From: an uncultured Collinsella sp.
Lineage (GTDB): Bacteria > Actinomycetota > Coriobacteriia > Coriobacteriales > Coriobacteriaceae
Length of the DNA stretch: 64,000 nt
Direction: 5' to 3'
Assembly: GCA_902494345.1 (NCBI GenBank)
Contig: CABUSV010000012.1
Span: 6,877-70,876 of the forward strand
In this document: positions 9,372-17,340 of the stretch, in pieces
How the letters are laid out: the number at the start of each line of letters is the position of its first letter
Numbering within the stretch: position 1 is the first letter of the stretch
The notes under the pieces: model-generated
Told to the model about the DNA's origin: nothing
Database searches by the model: none
The model's input: the letters and a program-made list of their open reading frames with translations, nothing else
Translations under genes and position numbers: made by a program

Positions 9372-9417
9372 TTGACGAGAGACTAGCTCAGATATATGCT
9401 CGTGCTAGCAATGCTAG
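9372..9417 (+). promoter_or_regulatory. TA promoter with palindromic operator
   Basis: TTGACG at 9372-9377 and TATGCT at 9395-9400 are 17 bp apart. Immediately downstream, CTAGCA-A-TGCTAG (9405-9417) is a perfect 6+1+6 palindrome that would overlap the transcription start. This is the usual place for autorepression by an antitoxin. The binding itself is inference. Confidence 0.7.
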
Positions 9418-9440
9418 TAAATGCTGAAGGTGAGGTTGAG

Positions 9441-9794
9441 ATGGCTACCGTTGGCAGCATGGCACAGGTGAATGTTCGCGTAGATCGCTCGGTTAAAGAG
9501 CGCGCCGAGGAGGCACTGCGGCTTTCGGACAGGTCACTGCCCGAGCTCATCAAAAAGGTCGTGGCCAAAGTCGCACAGGGTGGCGGGCAGTGTGAAGAAG
9601 TGCTGTCTGCCGTTGATGGCCGGCAACAGACCGTCGCGCACGATACTCCGTTCGCCGCGTCGTGGACAGCGGCAGACCGGCTTTATGCAGATTTGGGCAT
9701 CGCTACGTCGCCCGTATCCGACGATCGCGGTTGGGACACAATCTATTCCGAAGCCATGGACGAGCGCTATCGCCAAAAGGGGATGATCCTGTGA
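9441..9794 (+). CDS. RelB/DinJ-like antitoxin
   Basis: A 117-residue protein whose N-terminal part (QVNVRVDRSVKERAEEALRLSDRSLPELI) has the ribbon-helix-helix pattern of RelB/DinJ antitoxins. I choose the ATG at 9441, which follows AAGGTGAGG, rather than the in-frame ATG at 9396 that lies inside the promoter. Its stop overlaps the PIN toxin start by 4 nt (GTGA), showing translational coupling. The C-terminal half is the expected flexible toxin-binding region. Pairing with a PIN toxin instead of a RelE toxin is less common but known. Confidence 0.8.
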   Translation: MATVGSMAQVNVRVDRSVKERAEEALRLSDRSLPELIKKVVAKVAQGGGQCEEVLSAVDGRQQTVAHDTPFAASWTAADRLYADLGIATSPVSDDRGWDTIYSEAMDERYRQKGMIL

Positions 9795-10306
9795 GCGGGG
9801 CTCCCCTCAAAATAATGGTGGACGCCAACGTATGGGTTGATTCGTTTTGCGTCGACCATGCCGAGTCGCTTGCCGCGCGTGCGTTTATTGGGCAGGCGAC
9901 GGAGACGGGGGCGTTGCTGTTCTTTCCGGTGCATATCGCTAAGGACGTGCTGTACGTCGTCCAACACGAGCTGAAGCGTAGCGTTCTTGCCAGCGGGGGA
10001 GCACTCGACGAGGCGTCTGCCCGTGCAATTGGCGATGCGGCGTTGGCGTTTGTTCGGAACATGACCGAAAACGCCACGGCCGTGGGCGCTGATGCATCCG
10101 ATCTGTGGCTAGCCGACAAATATCTGACGCTCCATCGCGATTACGAGGACAACTTGGTACTCGCCGCATGCAAACGCGCGCAGGTCGATTACTTGGTGAC
10201 CAACGACCGTAAACTGCTCGAACATGCCGATCTTGCAGCAAAGACGCCGCGCCAAATGATGCCGATTCTGGCTTTGGCCGAACGCGGCGGCGCGGCCATC
10301 GGTTGA
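9791..10306 (+). CDS. PIN-domain toxin (VapC-like)
   Basis: A 171-residue PIN-fold ribonuclease candidate. Acidic residues expected at the active site are visible in IMVDANVWVD (start), DYEDNLVLAA and VTNDRKLL. The GTG start at 9791 overlaps the antitoxin stop. A longer frame to 9662 exists but would run through the antitoxin. It is predicted to cleave RNA when free of its antitoxin. Confidence 0.85.
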   Translation: MSGAPLKIMVDANVWVDSFCVDHAESLAARAFIGQATETGALLFFPVHIAKDVLYVVQHELKRSVLASGGALDEASARAIGDAALAFVRNMTENATAVGADASDLWLADKYLTLHRDYEDNLVLAACKRAQVDYLVTNDRKLLEHADLAAKTPRQMMPILALAERGGAAIG

Positions 10307-10318
10307 CGCGAACTGTTT

Positions 10319-10356
10319 GCGGGCCTCTTGGACGACGATGCGCCAAGGGGCCCGCG
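10319..10356. terminator. Possible bidirectional terminator
   Basis: A hairpin (GCGGGCC.CTTGG pairing with CCAAG.GGCCCGC) lies between the convergent PIN gene and the unknown gene at 10365. No T-run follows on either strand, so it is a weak call. Confidence 0.4.
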
Positions 10357-10364
10357 TCTGCTAT

Positions 10365-10799
10365 TTACAAAAGCTCGGCCTTAATGGCGGGACTTTCTGC
10401 GAGCTTTTCGGCTGCCTTTTCGTCGGAGCTGTCGAGTACTGCCAGACTGCGGTAGACCCACTCGTTGACCTGGGTGTTCTTGACGCCTGCGGTCTGCATA
10501 AGGGCGCCTACCTCGCGGATTGCTGCGAGCAGATCGGCTTTGGGACCCGCGAGCTCGACCTCGATGCCGTGGTAGGCGGCCACGCCGCGGTTCTCACTCA
10601 CGTGGTCGATAAAGCCCTCGACGGTCTCAAGCTGCTGGGCGAGAGCTGCATCATCGTCAGCGTCCAGCGCGACGAGTGCGTTCGATACCGTGAGGGCGGG
10701 ATGTCCACAGGGGACAAAGCCTTCGATGACATCCATAGCTTCGGTAATGGTTGAACCCAGGCCTGCGAGGGCATTGACGAGTTGCTGTTTGGTATCCAT
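10365..10799 (-). CDS. Conserved-looking protein of unknown function
   Basis: A 144-residue acidic, alanine-rich, probably cytoplasmic protein that I do not recognise. It is predicted to be mostly helical, has no signal peptide and has a single cysteine in VPCGHPAL. A clear ribosome binding site (GAAAGGACC) precedes the ATG, and codon use matches its neighbours, so it is likely a real gene. It is convergent with the toxin gene and divergent from tmRNA. No function is offered. Confidence 0.6.
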   Translation of the reverse strand: MDTKQQLVNALAGLGSTITEAMDVIEGFVPCGHPALTVSNALVALDADDDAALAQQLETVEGFIDHVSENRGVAAYHGIEVELAGPKADLLAAIREVGALMQTAGVKNTQVNEWVYRSLAVLDSSDEKAAEKLAESPAIKAELL

Positions 10800-11035
10800 A
10801 ACGGTCCTTTCGACGGGTCAATTTTGCTTGGCGAAAATATACGTGACGCGATCGGTAACAAAAGTGCGAAGTGCGGCGCACATTGGGGTCTTCACAGCTC
10901 GTGCATAGAACAGCTGTCCGCTTTCAGAACGTGGTAAGATAACACTCCACAAGCGGGGCTCGCCCTGCACGTTCCTTGAAAAGTCGACGGGTGTTGGGTG
11001 CGCGTGCCCAATGCCATCCAGACTTCCCGACATTC

Positions 11036-11399
11036 GGGGGCGACTGGTTTCGACACGATAGCTCTGAGAGAGGAAGCAAGCCGAGGTCTCCTCGCCTCGT
11101 TAAACAGGGGTACCGTCAAATTGAATTGACAACAACTCTTCTTTTGAGCCTATGGCTCTCGCTGCTTAGTTTATAGCGGCGCGTCAACCCGGTGATTTCC
11201 CCGACACCGGCGCGACGTCATTTTAGGGGAATGCTCCTGCGCACGTAATCGGTATGGCGCAGGCTAAGACCGAACCGGTTAGGACGCTGCGAGCGTGTCG
11301 CTGCGCGCAAAGCGTCCGAGACTAAACCAGCGACTGAGCTTGGAGATGCCAATCAGGGGGCTTTCGTGGACCGGAGTTCGATTCTCCGCGCCTCCACCA
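11036..11399 (+). ncRNA. ssrA: tmRNA (transfer-messenger RNA)
   Basis: The 5' end GGGGGCG (11036) pairs with CGCCTCC before the encoded CCA at the 3' end, and GGTTTCGAC and the T-arm GGAGTTCGATTCTCC are standard. The tag reading frame at 11128-11169 encodes DNNSSFEPMALAA followed by TAG, ending in the expected ALAA degradation signal. It rescues stalled ribosomes together with SmpB, which is not in this window. The resume codon is inferred to be GAC at 11128. Confidence 0.95.
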
Positions 11400-11407
11400 T
11401 AAGTAAC

Positions 11408-11441
11408 AGGCAGGTAGATACTTATATCTACCTGCCTTTTT
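11408..11441 (+). terminator. tmRNA terminator
   Basis: A perfect 13-bp stem (AGGCAGGTAGATA, 4-nt loop CTTA, then its complement) followed by five Ts directly after the tmRNA 3' end. Confidence 0.95.
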
Positions 11442-11456
11442 ATTTCTAGTCCGTAT

Positions 11457-11588
11457 CGCGGAGAATCGAACTCTATGCAGGGCGCGAGCGTTAAGCAAAC
11501 GCGGAGCGTTTGTAGCGAGCGGGCGAGGACGCCGGCAGGCGGCCGAAGCCGGTGCGTATTTGCGAAGCAAATACGCGGATTCTCCGCG
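11457..11588. repeat. GC-hairpin cluster with tmRNA-end copies
   Basis: The segment is bounded by an 11-bp inverted repeat (CGCGGAGAATC at 11457 and its complement ending 11588). Its left end is a 17-bp perfect inverted copy of the tmRNA T-arm (tmRNA 11374-11390) and its right end holds GATTCTCCGCGC in direct orientation. Inside are two strong hairpins, CAAACGC/GCGTTTG and GCGTATTTGC/GCAAATACGC. It may be debris from integration at the tmRNA gene or a hairpin repeat typical of this genome. No ORF is credible here. Confidence 0.6.
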
Positions 11589-11688
11589 CAAAGCCTCGAC
11601 TAGATATAGACGCGATGCCGATCGTACTGCAGCCTGCCGTGCCCCGCATCAACGCAGGGTGAGACGCGCTTTCCCAATGGCAGCCCAG

Positions 11689-11862
11689 GCGGAAAGCGCG
11701 TCCCGGAATCCGCGCTCAGACTGGGACGTAGTTTCCGGATGACACATCAAGCGGAAAGCGCATCCCGGAATCTAAGCTCGACATGGGATTCATTTTCCTG
11801 ATGACGGGCTCAGCGGAAAATGAGACCCGGAATTTGCTCTGAGAACGGGACACACTTTCCGC
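11689..11862. repeat. Three tandem 62-bp hairpin units
   Basis: Units begin at 11689, 11751 and 11813, a spacing of exactly 62 bp. Each starts GCGGAAA and can fold: GTCCC pairs with GGGAC in unit 1, ATCCC with GGGAT in unit 2 and ACCCG with CGGGA or CGGG in unit 3, with CGGAAA/TTTCCG closing the outer stem. The paired change G-C to A-T suggests selection on structure. A half-unit at 11670-11683 (GACGCGCTTTCC) is a perfect complement of the unit 1 start. No coding frame is convincing. Confidence 0.7.
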
Positions 11863-11947
11863 TTCACCTGCCGCCTCGAAAAACCCATGCGCTCGCCATC
11901 CCAAAACTGGGTAGAAGAAAGCCAAAACGCAATCGCAGGAGGTCAAT

Positions 11948-12826
11948 ATGACTGCAGAAGATAAGGCAAAGAACGCCGGCAAGGTCGCGCTCGTCCTGGA
12001 GGGCGGTAGTTTTCGCGGGCAGTTTACCGCGGGCGTGCTCGACGTTCTCATGGAGGCCGGCGTCGAGATTCCGGCTGTCTACGGTGTATCGGCCGGCGCC
12101 CTCAACGGCGTGAACTACAAGTCGCACCAGATCGGCCGTGCCAACCGCATCAACCTAGCTTTCTGCAACGACAACCGCTTCATGGGCGCCGCATCGTTTG
12201 CGTCCACGGGCTCTATTGTGGGTTACGACTTCATCTTCAATGATGTCCAGGACCGCCTGGATCCCTTTGACAACGAGACGTTCGACGCGAGTCCCATCGA
12301 GATGTACGCTGTCGCGACGGACATGCTCTTTGGAACCGCTGCCTACCTGCCGGTCAAAAGCGCCGTGCTCGATCTCGACGCCGTGCGCGCATCGACCTCG
12401 TTGCCGCTGGTGACGCCGCCGGTCGAGATTGACGGGCACAAATACGTCGACGGCGGCGTGGCCGATTCGGTCCCCATCGAGCACGTGCTGGAGGAGGCGG
12501 GCTTCGATCGCGCGGTCGTCATCGTCACGCAGGACCGCTCGTACGAGAAAAAGCCCTACGAGTTTTTGCCGGCCGCGCGTGCGCGTTATGCCGACTACCC
12601 CTATCTGCTCGAGGCTATTGAGACGCGCCACGACCGCTACAACATCCAGCGCATGCACCTGTGGAAGTATGAGCGCGAGGGCCGTGCGTTGGTTGTCGCT
12701 CCGCAAAAGCCGGTCGAGGTCGGTCATGTCGAGCACGATTCGGCAAAGCTTTTGGACCTGTATATCCAGGGTCGTCAGGAGGCAAAGCGCCTGCTCGCGG
12801 AAATCCAAGAGTTCGTTGAGCGCTAG
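11948..12826 (+). CDS. Patatin-like phospholipase
   Basis: A 292-residue patatin-family lipid hydrolase. The oxyanion loop GGSFRG (residues about 18-23), the nucleophile elbow GVSAGAL (serine about 48) and the DGG motif with the catalytic aspartate (in KYVDGGVAD) are all intact, so it should be active. There is no signal peptide; it is a cytoplasmic type like E. coli YjjU. Start ATG is preceded by AGGAGG. It stands alone between the tandem hairpins and the ribosomal operon. The physiological lipid is unknown. Confidence 0.88.
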   Translation: MTAEDKAKNAGKVALVLEGGSFRGQFTAGVLDVLMEAGVEIPAVYGVSAGALNGVNYKSHQIGRANRINLAFCNDNRFMGAASFASTGSIVGYDFIFNDVQDRLDPFDNETFDASPIEMYAVATDMLFGTAAYLPVKSAVLDLDAVRASTSLPLVTPPVEIDGHKYVDGGVADSVPIEHVLEEAGFDRAVVIVTQDRSYEKKPYEFLPAARARYADYPYLLEAIETRHDRYNIQRMHLWKYEREGRALVVAPQKPVEVGHVEHDSAKLLDLYIQGRQEAKRLLAEIQEFVER

Positions 12827-12926
12827 CGACGGCGAACCCTCAAAAAAATGACAACAGCTAAAGAGCTGGAAAATCACGGCTCGTGGATGACATGTGCAGA
12901 AACTCTGGTCGGAGCCAAAATACCTG

Positions 12927-12992
12927 TTGACTCGTACGGCGAGCGGGGTAATATGGACGGGTTACTTGCAGAGCCCCGTGAATCTCTGTAAC
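12927..12992 (+). promoter_or_regulatory. rplM-rpsI promoter and leader hairpin
   Basis: TTGACT (12927-12932) and TAATAT (12949-12954) are 16 bp apart, a near-consensus promoter. The leader then has a hairpin (GTTAC..CAGAG pairing with CTCTG..TAAC, 12961-12992). It may be an L13-type autoregulatory leader, but I cannot verify the consensus. Confidence 0.65.
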
Positions 12993-13020
12993 AACACGTA
13001 CTGTACATGGAGGAGTCTAA

Positions 13021-13464
13021 GTGATTTCGAAATCGACTCACTACGCCAAGCAGGGCGAGGTCCAGCGCAACTGGGTTCTCGTCGACGCCGATGGTGCTGT
13101 CCTGGGCCGTCTTGCCACCCAGATCGCAATGATCCTGCGCGGTAAGAACAAGCCCCAGTTCACGCCCAACAGCGACTGCGGCGACTTCGTTGTCGTCATC
13201 AACGCCGATAAGGTCCAGCTTACCGGTAACAAGGCCGACACGAAGACCTATTATCGCCACAGCGGCTACAACGGCGGCCTCAAGGCTGAGAGCTTCCGCC
13301 AGGCTATGGAGAAGCACCCGGAGAAGGTCATCGAGCGCGCCGTTCGCGGTATGCTGCCCAAGACCACCCTCGGCCGTGCCCAGATGACCAAGCTTAAGGT
13401 CTACGCTGGTGCCGAGCATCCGCATGCTGCCCAGAACCCCACGAAGATTGAGCTGGAGGCTTAA
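13021..13464 (+). CDS. rplM: 50S ribosomal protein L13
   Basis: A 147-residue L13, recognised by WVLVDADGAVLGRLATQIA near the start and the C-terminal L13 block with RGMLPKTTLGR. It starts with GTG at 13021 behind GGAGGAGTC, and is followed after 2 nt by rpsI, the universal L13-S9 pair. It binds early in assembly of the large subunit. Confidence 0.97.
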   Translation: MISKSTHYAKQGEVQRNWVLVDADGAVLGRLATQIAMILRGKNKPQFTPNSDCGDFVVVINADKVQLTGNKADTKTYYRHSGYNGGLKAESFRQAMEKHPEKVIERAVRGMLPKTTLGRAQMTKLKVYAGAEHPHAAQNPTKIELEA

Positions 13465-13466
13465 AG

Positions 13467-13862
<396 letters not shown>

Positions 13863-13892
13863 GGTTTTATCTCCTTTCGAGATACAATGTAC

Positions 13893-13936
13893 AAGCGGGG
13901 CCTGCCGATTCCTCGGCGGGTCCCGCTTTTCTTTTT
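13893..13936 (+). terminator. Terminator after rpsI
   Basis: Stem AAGCGGG..CCTGCCG pairing with CGGCGGG..CCCGCTT and a run TTTTCTTTTT. Confidence 0.9.
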
Positions 13937-13985
13937 CGACTAGGGTAGGCGGTTGCATATCGCCTGCTAGGGAAGGAGCAATCCT

Positions 13986-15323
13986 ATGCCCCAGAACATC
14001 TTCGGTACCGATGGCGTCCGTGGCGTCGCCAACGCCGATCTTTCGTGCGACCTCGCGTTTCGTCTGGGTCGCGCGGCGACCAAGTTTCTTGGTCCGGACA
14101 TCTGCATCGGCCGTGACACGCGCCTTTCGGGCACCATGCTCGAGAGCGCTCTGACCGCCGGCATTATGGCCGAGGGCGGCCGTCCGCACTGCTGTGGCGT
14201 CATCCCCACGCCTGCCGTGGCGCTGCTCACCGTTCAGAACGAGCTCGACGGCGGCATCGTCATCTCTGCTTCGCACAATCCGCCGGAGTTCAACGGCATC
14301 AAGTTCTTTAGCCGCAAGGGCATGAAGCTTCCCGACGCGGTCGAGGAAGAGATCAGCGCCTGGGTCATGTCCGAGGAAGCCATGGCTGCCGACACGCTGC
14401 CGACCGGCGCCGGCGTTGGCCACATTATCAAGATGAAGGACGCCCGCAAGGCATATGTCGACCACGCCATCGATACGCTTGATGGCCTGAGGCTCGACGG
14501 CCTGGTCGTTGCCGTCGACTGCGGCCACGGTGCTTCCTGCCAGACTACGCCCGCCGCGCTGCAGCGCCTGGGTGCCACGGTCCATGCCATCAACACCGAT
14601 TACTGCGGCACTGACATTAACGTTGAATGCGGCTCTACGCACCTCGAGCCCCTGCGCGAGCTCGTGCTGCGCACCCATGCTGACATCGGTCTGGCCCACG
14701 ACGGTGACGCCGACCGCGTACTGTTTGTGGACAGCGAGGGCAATGAGATTGACGGTGACTACATCCTGGCTATCTGCGGTTCTGACCTCGCCGCTCGTGG
14801 CAAGCTCGCCAACTCCGAGATCGTCTCGACCGTCATGTGCAACTTGGGCTTCTCCATTGCTATGAAGGAGCAGGGCTTCGAGATGGTTCAGACCGCCGTG
14901 GGCGACCGCTACGTTCTGGAGCGCATGCTCGCGGACGGCGCCGTCATCGGCGGCGAACAGTCCGGCCACATCATCTTCCTGGAGCACAACACCACCGGTG
15001 ACGGCCTGGTGACGGCTCTGCAGCTGTTGGCCGTGCTCAAGCGCACCGGTCGTACCCTCACCGATCTTGCCGGCATCATGAAGAAGTACCCGCAGGTACT
15101 CGTCAACGTGCATTCCGACAACAAGGCTGGTCTGGACGATTGCCAGCCCATCTGGGATGCCGTCGCTGCTGCCGAGAAGGAGCTTGACGGCCGCGGCCGC
15201 ATTCTGGTGCGCCCGAGCGGTACCGAGCCGCTGGTCCGCGTGATGGCCGAGGCCGAGACGCACGAGCTGACCCAGCGCGTTGTTGACGACATCGTCGAGG
15301 TTGTCAAGCGCGAACTTCCCTAA
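13986..15323 (+). CDS. glmM: Phosphoglucosamine mutase
   Basis: A 445-residue GlmM that converts glucosamine-6-phosphate to glucosamine-1-phosphate for peptidoglycan precursors. FGTDGVRG opens the protein, ISASHNP (about residues 97-103) contains the phosphoserine, DGDADR (about 242) binds the metal, and RPSGTEPLVRVM near the end binds phosphate. The start has GGAAGGAG upstream. Together with nagB 0.8 kb downstream it frames amino-sugar metabolism: GlmM directs hexosamine to the cell wall while NagB directs it to glycolysis. Confidence 0.97.
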   Translation: MPQNIFGTDGVRGVANADLSCDLAFRLGRAATKFLGPDICIGRDTRLSGTMLESALTAGIMAEGGRPHCCGVIPTPAVALLTVQNELDGGIVISASHNPPEFNGIKFFSRKGMKLPDAVEEEISAWVMSEEAMAADTLPTGAGVGHIIKMKDARKAYVDHAIDTLDGLRLDGLVVAVDCGHGASCQTTPAALQRLGATVHAINTDYCGTDINVECGSTHLEPLRELVLRTHADIGLAHDGDADRVLFVDSEGNEIDGDYILAICGSDLAARGKLANSEIVSTVMCNLGFSIAMKEQGFEMVQTAVGDRYVLERMLADGAVIGGEQSGHIIFLEHNTTGDGLVTALQLLAVLKRTGRTLTDLAGIMKKYPQVLVNVHSDNKAGLDDCQPIWDAVAAAEKELDGRGRILVRPSGTEPLVRVMAEAETHELTQRVVDDIVEVVKRELP

Positions 15324-15394
15324 TGGTCAAAAACCGTTGCCAAGTGGTAAACTGTTAAGGTTATTTTGATTGATTGGTATGTCCGAGGGGGAGC

Positions 15395-15892
15395 ATGTTC
15401 ACTAAAGTCCTAAGGTCTTTTGGTATGCGTGGTCGAGTCCTTACGCTGGATGCTCCCATCTCGGGCGACGTCATTCCGCTTTCCGAGGTAAATGACCAGA
15501 CGTTTGCCACCGGCCTTTTGGGCCAGGGCGTGGCGATTCAGCCCACCGGAACGCGTGTGATTGCACCGGCTGATGCCAAGGTCGAGGCCATTTTTCCCAC
15601 GGGACACGCCGTTGCGCTTAACACGGTCGATGGCTTGGACGTGCTCATCCACGTTGGTTTGGACACTGTTCAGCTCGAGGGCAAGCACTTTACCGTACAT
15701 GCGCAAGTGGGTGACATCGTCCATAAGGGTGATGTACTCATTGAGTTCGATCGCGAGGCAATTGCTGCCGAGGGCTACGATGTGACGGTTCCCATCTTGG
15801 TGTGCAACTCCGTTGAGTTCTCGAGCATCAAGGGCTCCGTTGGCGTGCATGTCGAAGAGATGGACCAGCTCATCGTTGCTCGCGAGCGCTAG
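15395..15892 (+). CDS. Stand-alone PTS EIIA (glucose family)
   Basis: A 165-residue EIIA of the glucose type. The phosphorylated histidine lies in LIHVGLDTVQL (about residue 88) and the second histidine in FTVHAQVGD. I use the ATG at 15395 after GAGGGGG rather than the in-frame ATG at 15374. There is no EIIB or EIIC beside it. The alpha-glucoside EIICB at 44194 lacks an EIIA domain, so this protein may phosphorylate it as Crr does in enteric bacteria. That pairing is inference. Confidence 0.9.
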   Translation: MFTKVLRSFGMRGRVLTLDAPISGDVIPLSEVNDQTFATGLLGQGVAIQPTGTRVIAPADAKVEAIFPTGHAVALNTVDGLDVLIHVGLDTVQLEGKHFTVHAQVGDIVHKGDVLIEFDREAIAAEGYDVTVPILVCNSVEFSSIKGSVGVHVEEMDQLIVARER

Positions 15893-15932
15893 CAAGTGCA
15901 CGTGGCCATTAGCCTACAATTCAAACACGTTT

Positions 15933-15965
15933 ACGGAGGGCGCCCTTGAAAGAGGGCGCCCTCCG
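15933..15965. terminator. Strong hairpin after EIIA gene
   Basis: ACGGAGGGCGCCCT pairs perfectly with AGGGCGCCCTCCGT around a short loop containing GAAA. There is no T-run, so it may be a terminator without U-tract, a REP-like repeat or the first hairpin of the nagB leader. Confidence 0.5.
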
Positions 15966-16163
15966 TGGCAAGATGGGATTTGTCCGAAGCTAAAAGGCTT
16001 CGGGTCACCGTGGACGGGCAGGGGCCTCGACGCGGCTAGACACGAGACACATACATTACGCGACCTCGCCCTGGTGGCCGCACACGTTGGTTGCGGCCGA
16101 CGCGGGCCGCGGGCAAGTGCTTGTAAGGGAGCCTTGCCTCTCTTGTACGAGAAAGGACGCGTA
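15966..16163 (+). other. Unexplained structured nagB leader
   Basis: Two hundred bases without a credible ORF but with clear stems: CCGAAGC/GCTTCGG at 15984-16003 and GGCCGCA/TGCGGCC at 16076-16098, followed by CAAG..CTTG stems before the ribosome binding site. I compared it by eye with glmS ribozyme, RNase P, SRP and T-box features and saw no match. It may be a regulatory leader for nagB or an independent small RNA. Confidence 0.4.
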
Positions 16164-16892
16164 ATGAAGATCATTAAAGCTAAAGACTACGAGGATATGA
16201 GCCGCAAGGCCGCCAATATTATCTCGGCGCAGGTTATCCTCAAGCCCGACTGTGTGCTGGGCCTTGCCACCGGCTCCACCCCGATCGGTGCCTACAAGCA
16301 GCTCGCTGCTTGGTACAAGAAGGGCGACGTCGACTTTGCCGAGGTCAGCACCTACAACCTGGACGAGTATCGCGGCCTTTCGCATGACGATCCCCAGAGC
16401 TATCACTACTTCATGCGTGAGAACTTCTTCGATCACATCAACATCGACCTGAACAACACGCATGTGCCCGACGGTTCCAACCCCGATGCCGCCGCTGCCT
16501 GCTCTGAGTACGACAAGATCGTCGCCGCCGCCGGTTACCCGGATCTGCAGCTGCTCGGCATTGGCAACAACGGCCACATCGGCTTCAACGAGCCCGATGA
16601 CCACTTCTCCAAGGGCACGCACTGCGTCGACCTCACCGAGAGCACCATTCAGGCCAACAGCCGCCTGTTCGACAGCATCGACGATGTTCCCCGTCAGGCC
16701 TACACCATGGGTACCCAGACCATCATGTATGCCCGCATGATCCTGGTCGTCGCCAACGGCGAGGCCAAGGCTCAGGCCGTGCACGATATGTGCTATGGTC
16801 CGGTTACGCCCGAGTGCCCGGCTTCGATCCTGCAGCTGCACACCAACTGCGTTGTCGTTGCCGACGAGGCCGCCCTTTCGCTCTGCGAGTAG
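16164..16892 (+). CDS. nagB: Glucosamine-6-phosphate deaminase
   Basis: A 242-residue NagB converting glucosamine-6-phosphate to fructose-6-phosphate and ammonia. LATGSTPIG binds the phosphate, NLDEY holds the catalytic aspartate and GIGNNGHIGFNEP includes the catalytic histidine. The start ATG at 16164 follows GAAAGGAC. A longer in-frame ORF to 15813 runs through the structured leader and is rejected. No nagA is in the window. Confidence 0.96.
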   Translation: MKIIKAKDYEDMSRKAANIISAQVILKPDCVLGLATGSTPIGAYKQLAAWYKKGDVDFAEVSTYNLDEYRGLSHDDPQSYHYFMRENFFDHINIDLNNTHVPDGSNPDAAAACSEYDKIVAAAGYPDLQLLGIGNNGHIGFNEPDDHFSKGTHCVDLTESTIQANSRLFDSIDDVPRQAYTMGTQTIMYARMILVVANGEAKAQAVHDMCYGPVTPECPASILQLHTNCVVVADEAALSLCE

Positions 16893-16924
16893 CGCGAATC
16901 CTACACCTCGACATAGCCTTGACT

Positions 16925-16952
16925 AAGGCCTCCGCTTTGCGGGGGCCTTTTT
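16925..16952 (+). terminator. Terminator after nagB
   Basis: AAGGCC.CCGC pairs with GCGG.GGCCTT, followed by TTTTT. Confidence 0.88.
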
Positions 16953-17340
16953 GCTATCCCTTTTTGCCCACTTGATCAAAAACTTGCCGCAAGCTTGACG
17001 AATGCCGGATGCCCAACAGCTTGATTCATTCTATACCAGATTCTATGCAAAAATGCCACTAGAAGGTCGTAGACGGTAGCGGGTGCTAGGCGAGTTGAAT
17101 GACATAGCTGAACCTTGTTCATCTGCGTTACACTGCCGTTTAGATGGGACAAGCTGACAAGCTCATTTACCTGCTTAAAGACCGATTAGTCGGGGGATTA
17201 ATTACAATCGGCCCTCGCTGTACAAAAACTTGCCGCTTGCGTACCAAAAGACAACCTAAAACACAGGGTCGCTCTATTCATAGCGCGGCTTGTATGGTCT
17301 TGCGGCTACAGTGTCCATACGGTCGAGTTGAGGAGCGGGC
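16953..17340. other. Intergenic region before SARP gene
   Basis: No gene is visible. A 14-bp direct repeat, CAAAAACTTGCCGC, occurs at 16977-16990 and 17223-17236, the second copy 105 bp before the regulator start. Such spaced direct repeats are typical of SARP or BTAD binding sites, so autoregulation is possible. I see no clear promoter. Confidence 0.35.

Noticed and set aside
9662..9790. Longer start for the PIN toxin
   Set aside because: The extension overlaps the antitoxin gene throughout. The GTG at 9791 overlaps the antitoxin stop by 4 nt, the usual TA arrangement.
11322..11591. 89-codon minus-strand ORF with RRGESNSGPRKPP
   Set aside because: It is the complement of the tmRNA 3' end, a common false protein in databases.
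15968..16160. RNase P RNA, SRP RNA or glmS ribozyme before nagB
   Set aside because: Diagnostic sequences of these RNAs are absent by eye. The region is left as an unexplained structured leader.
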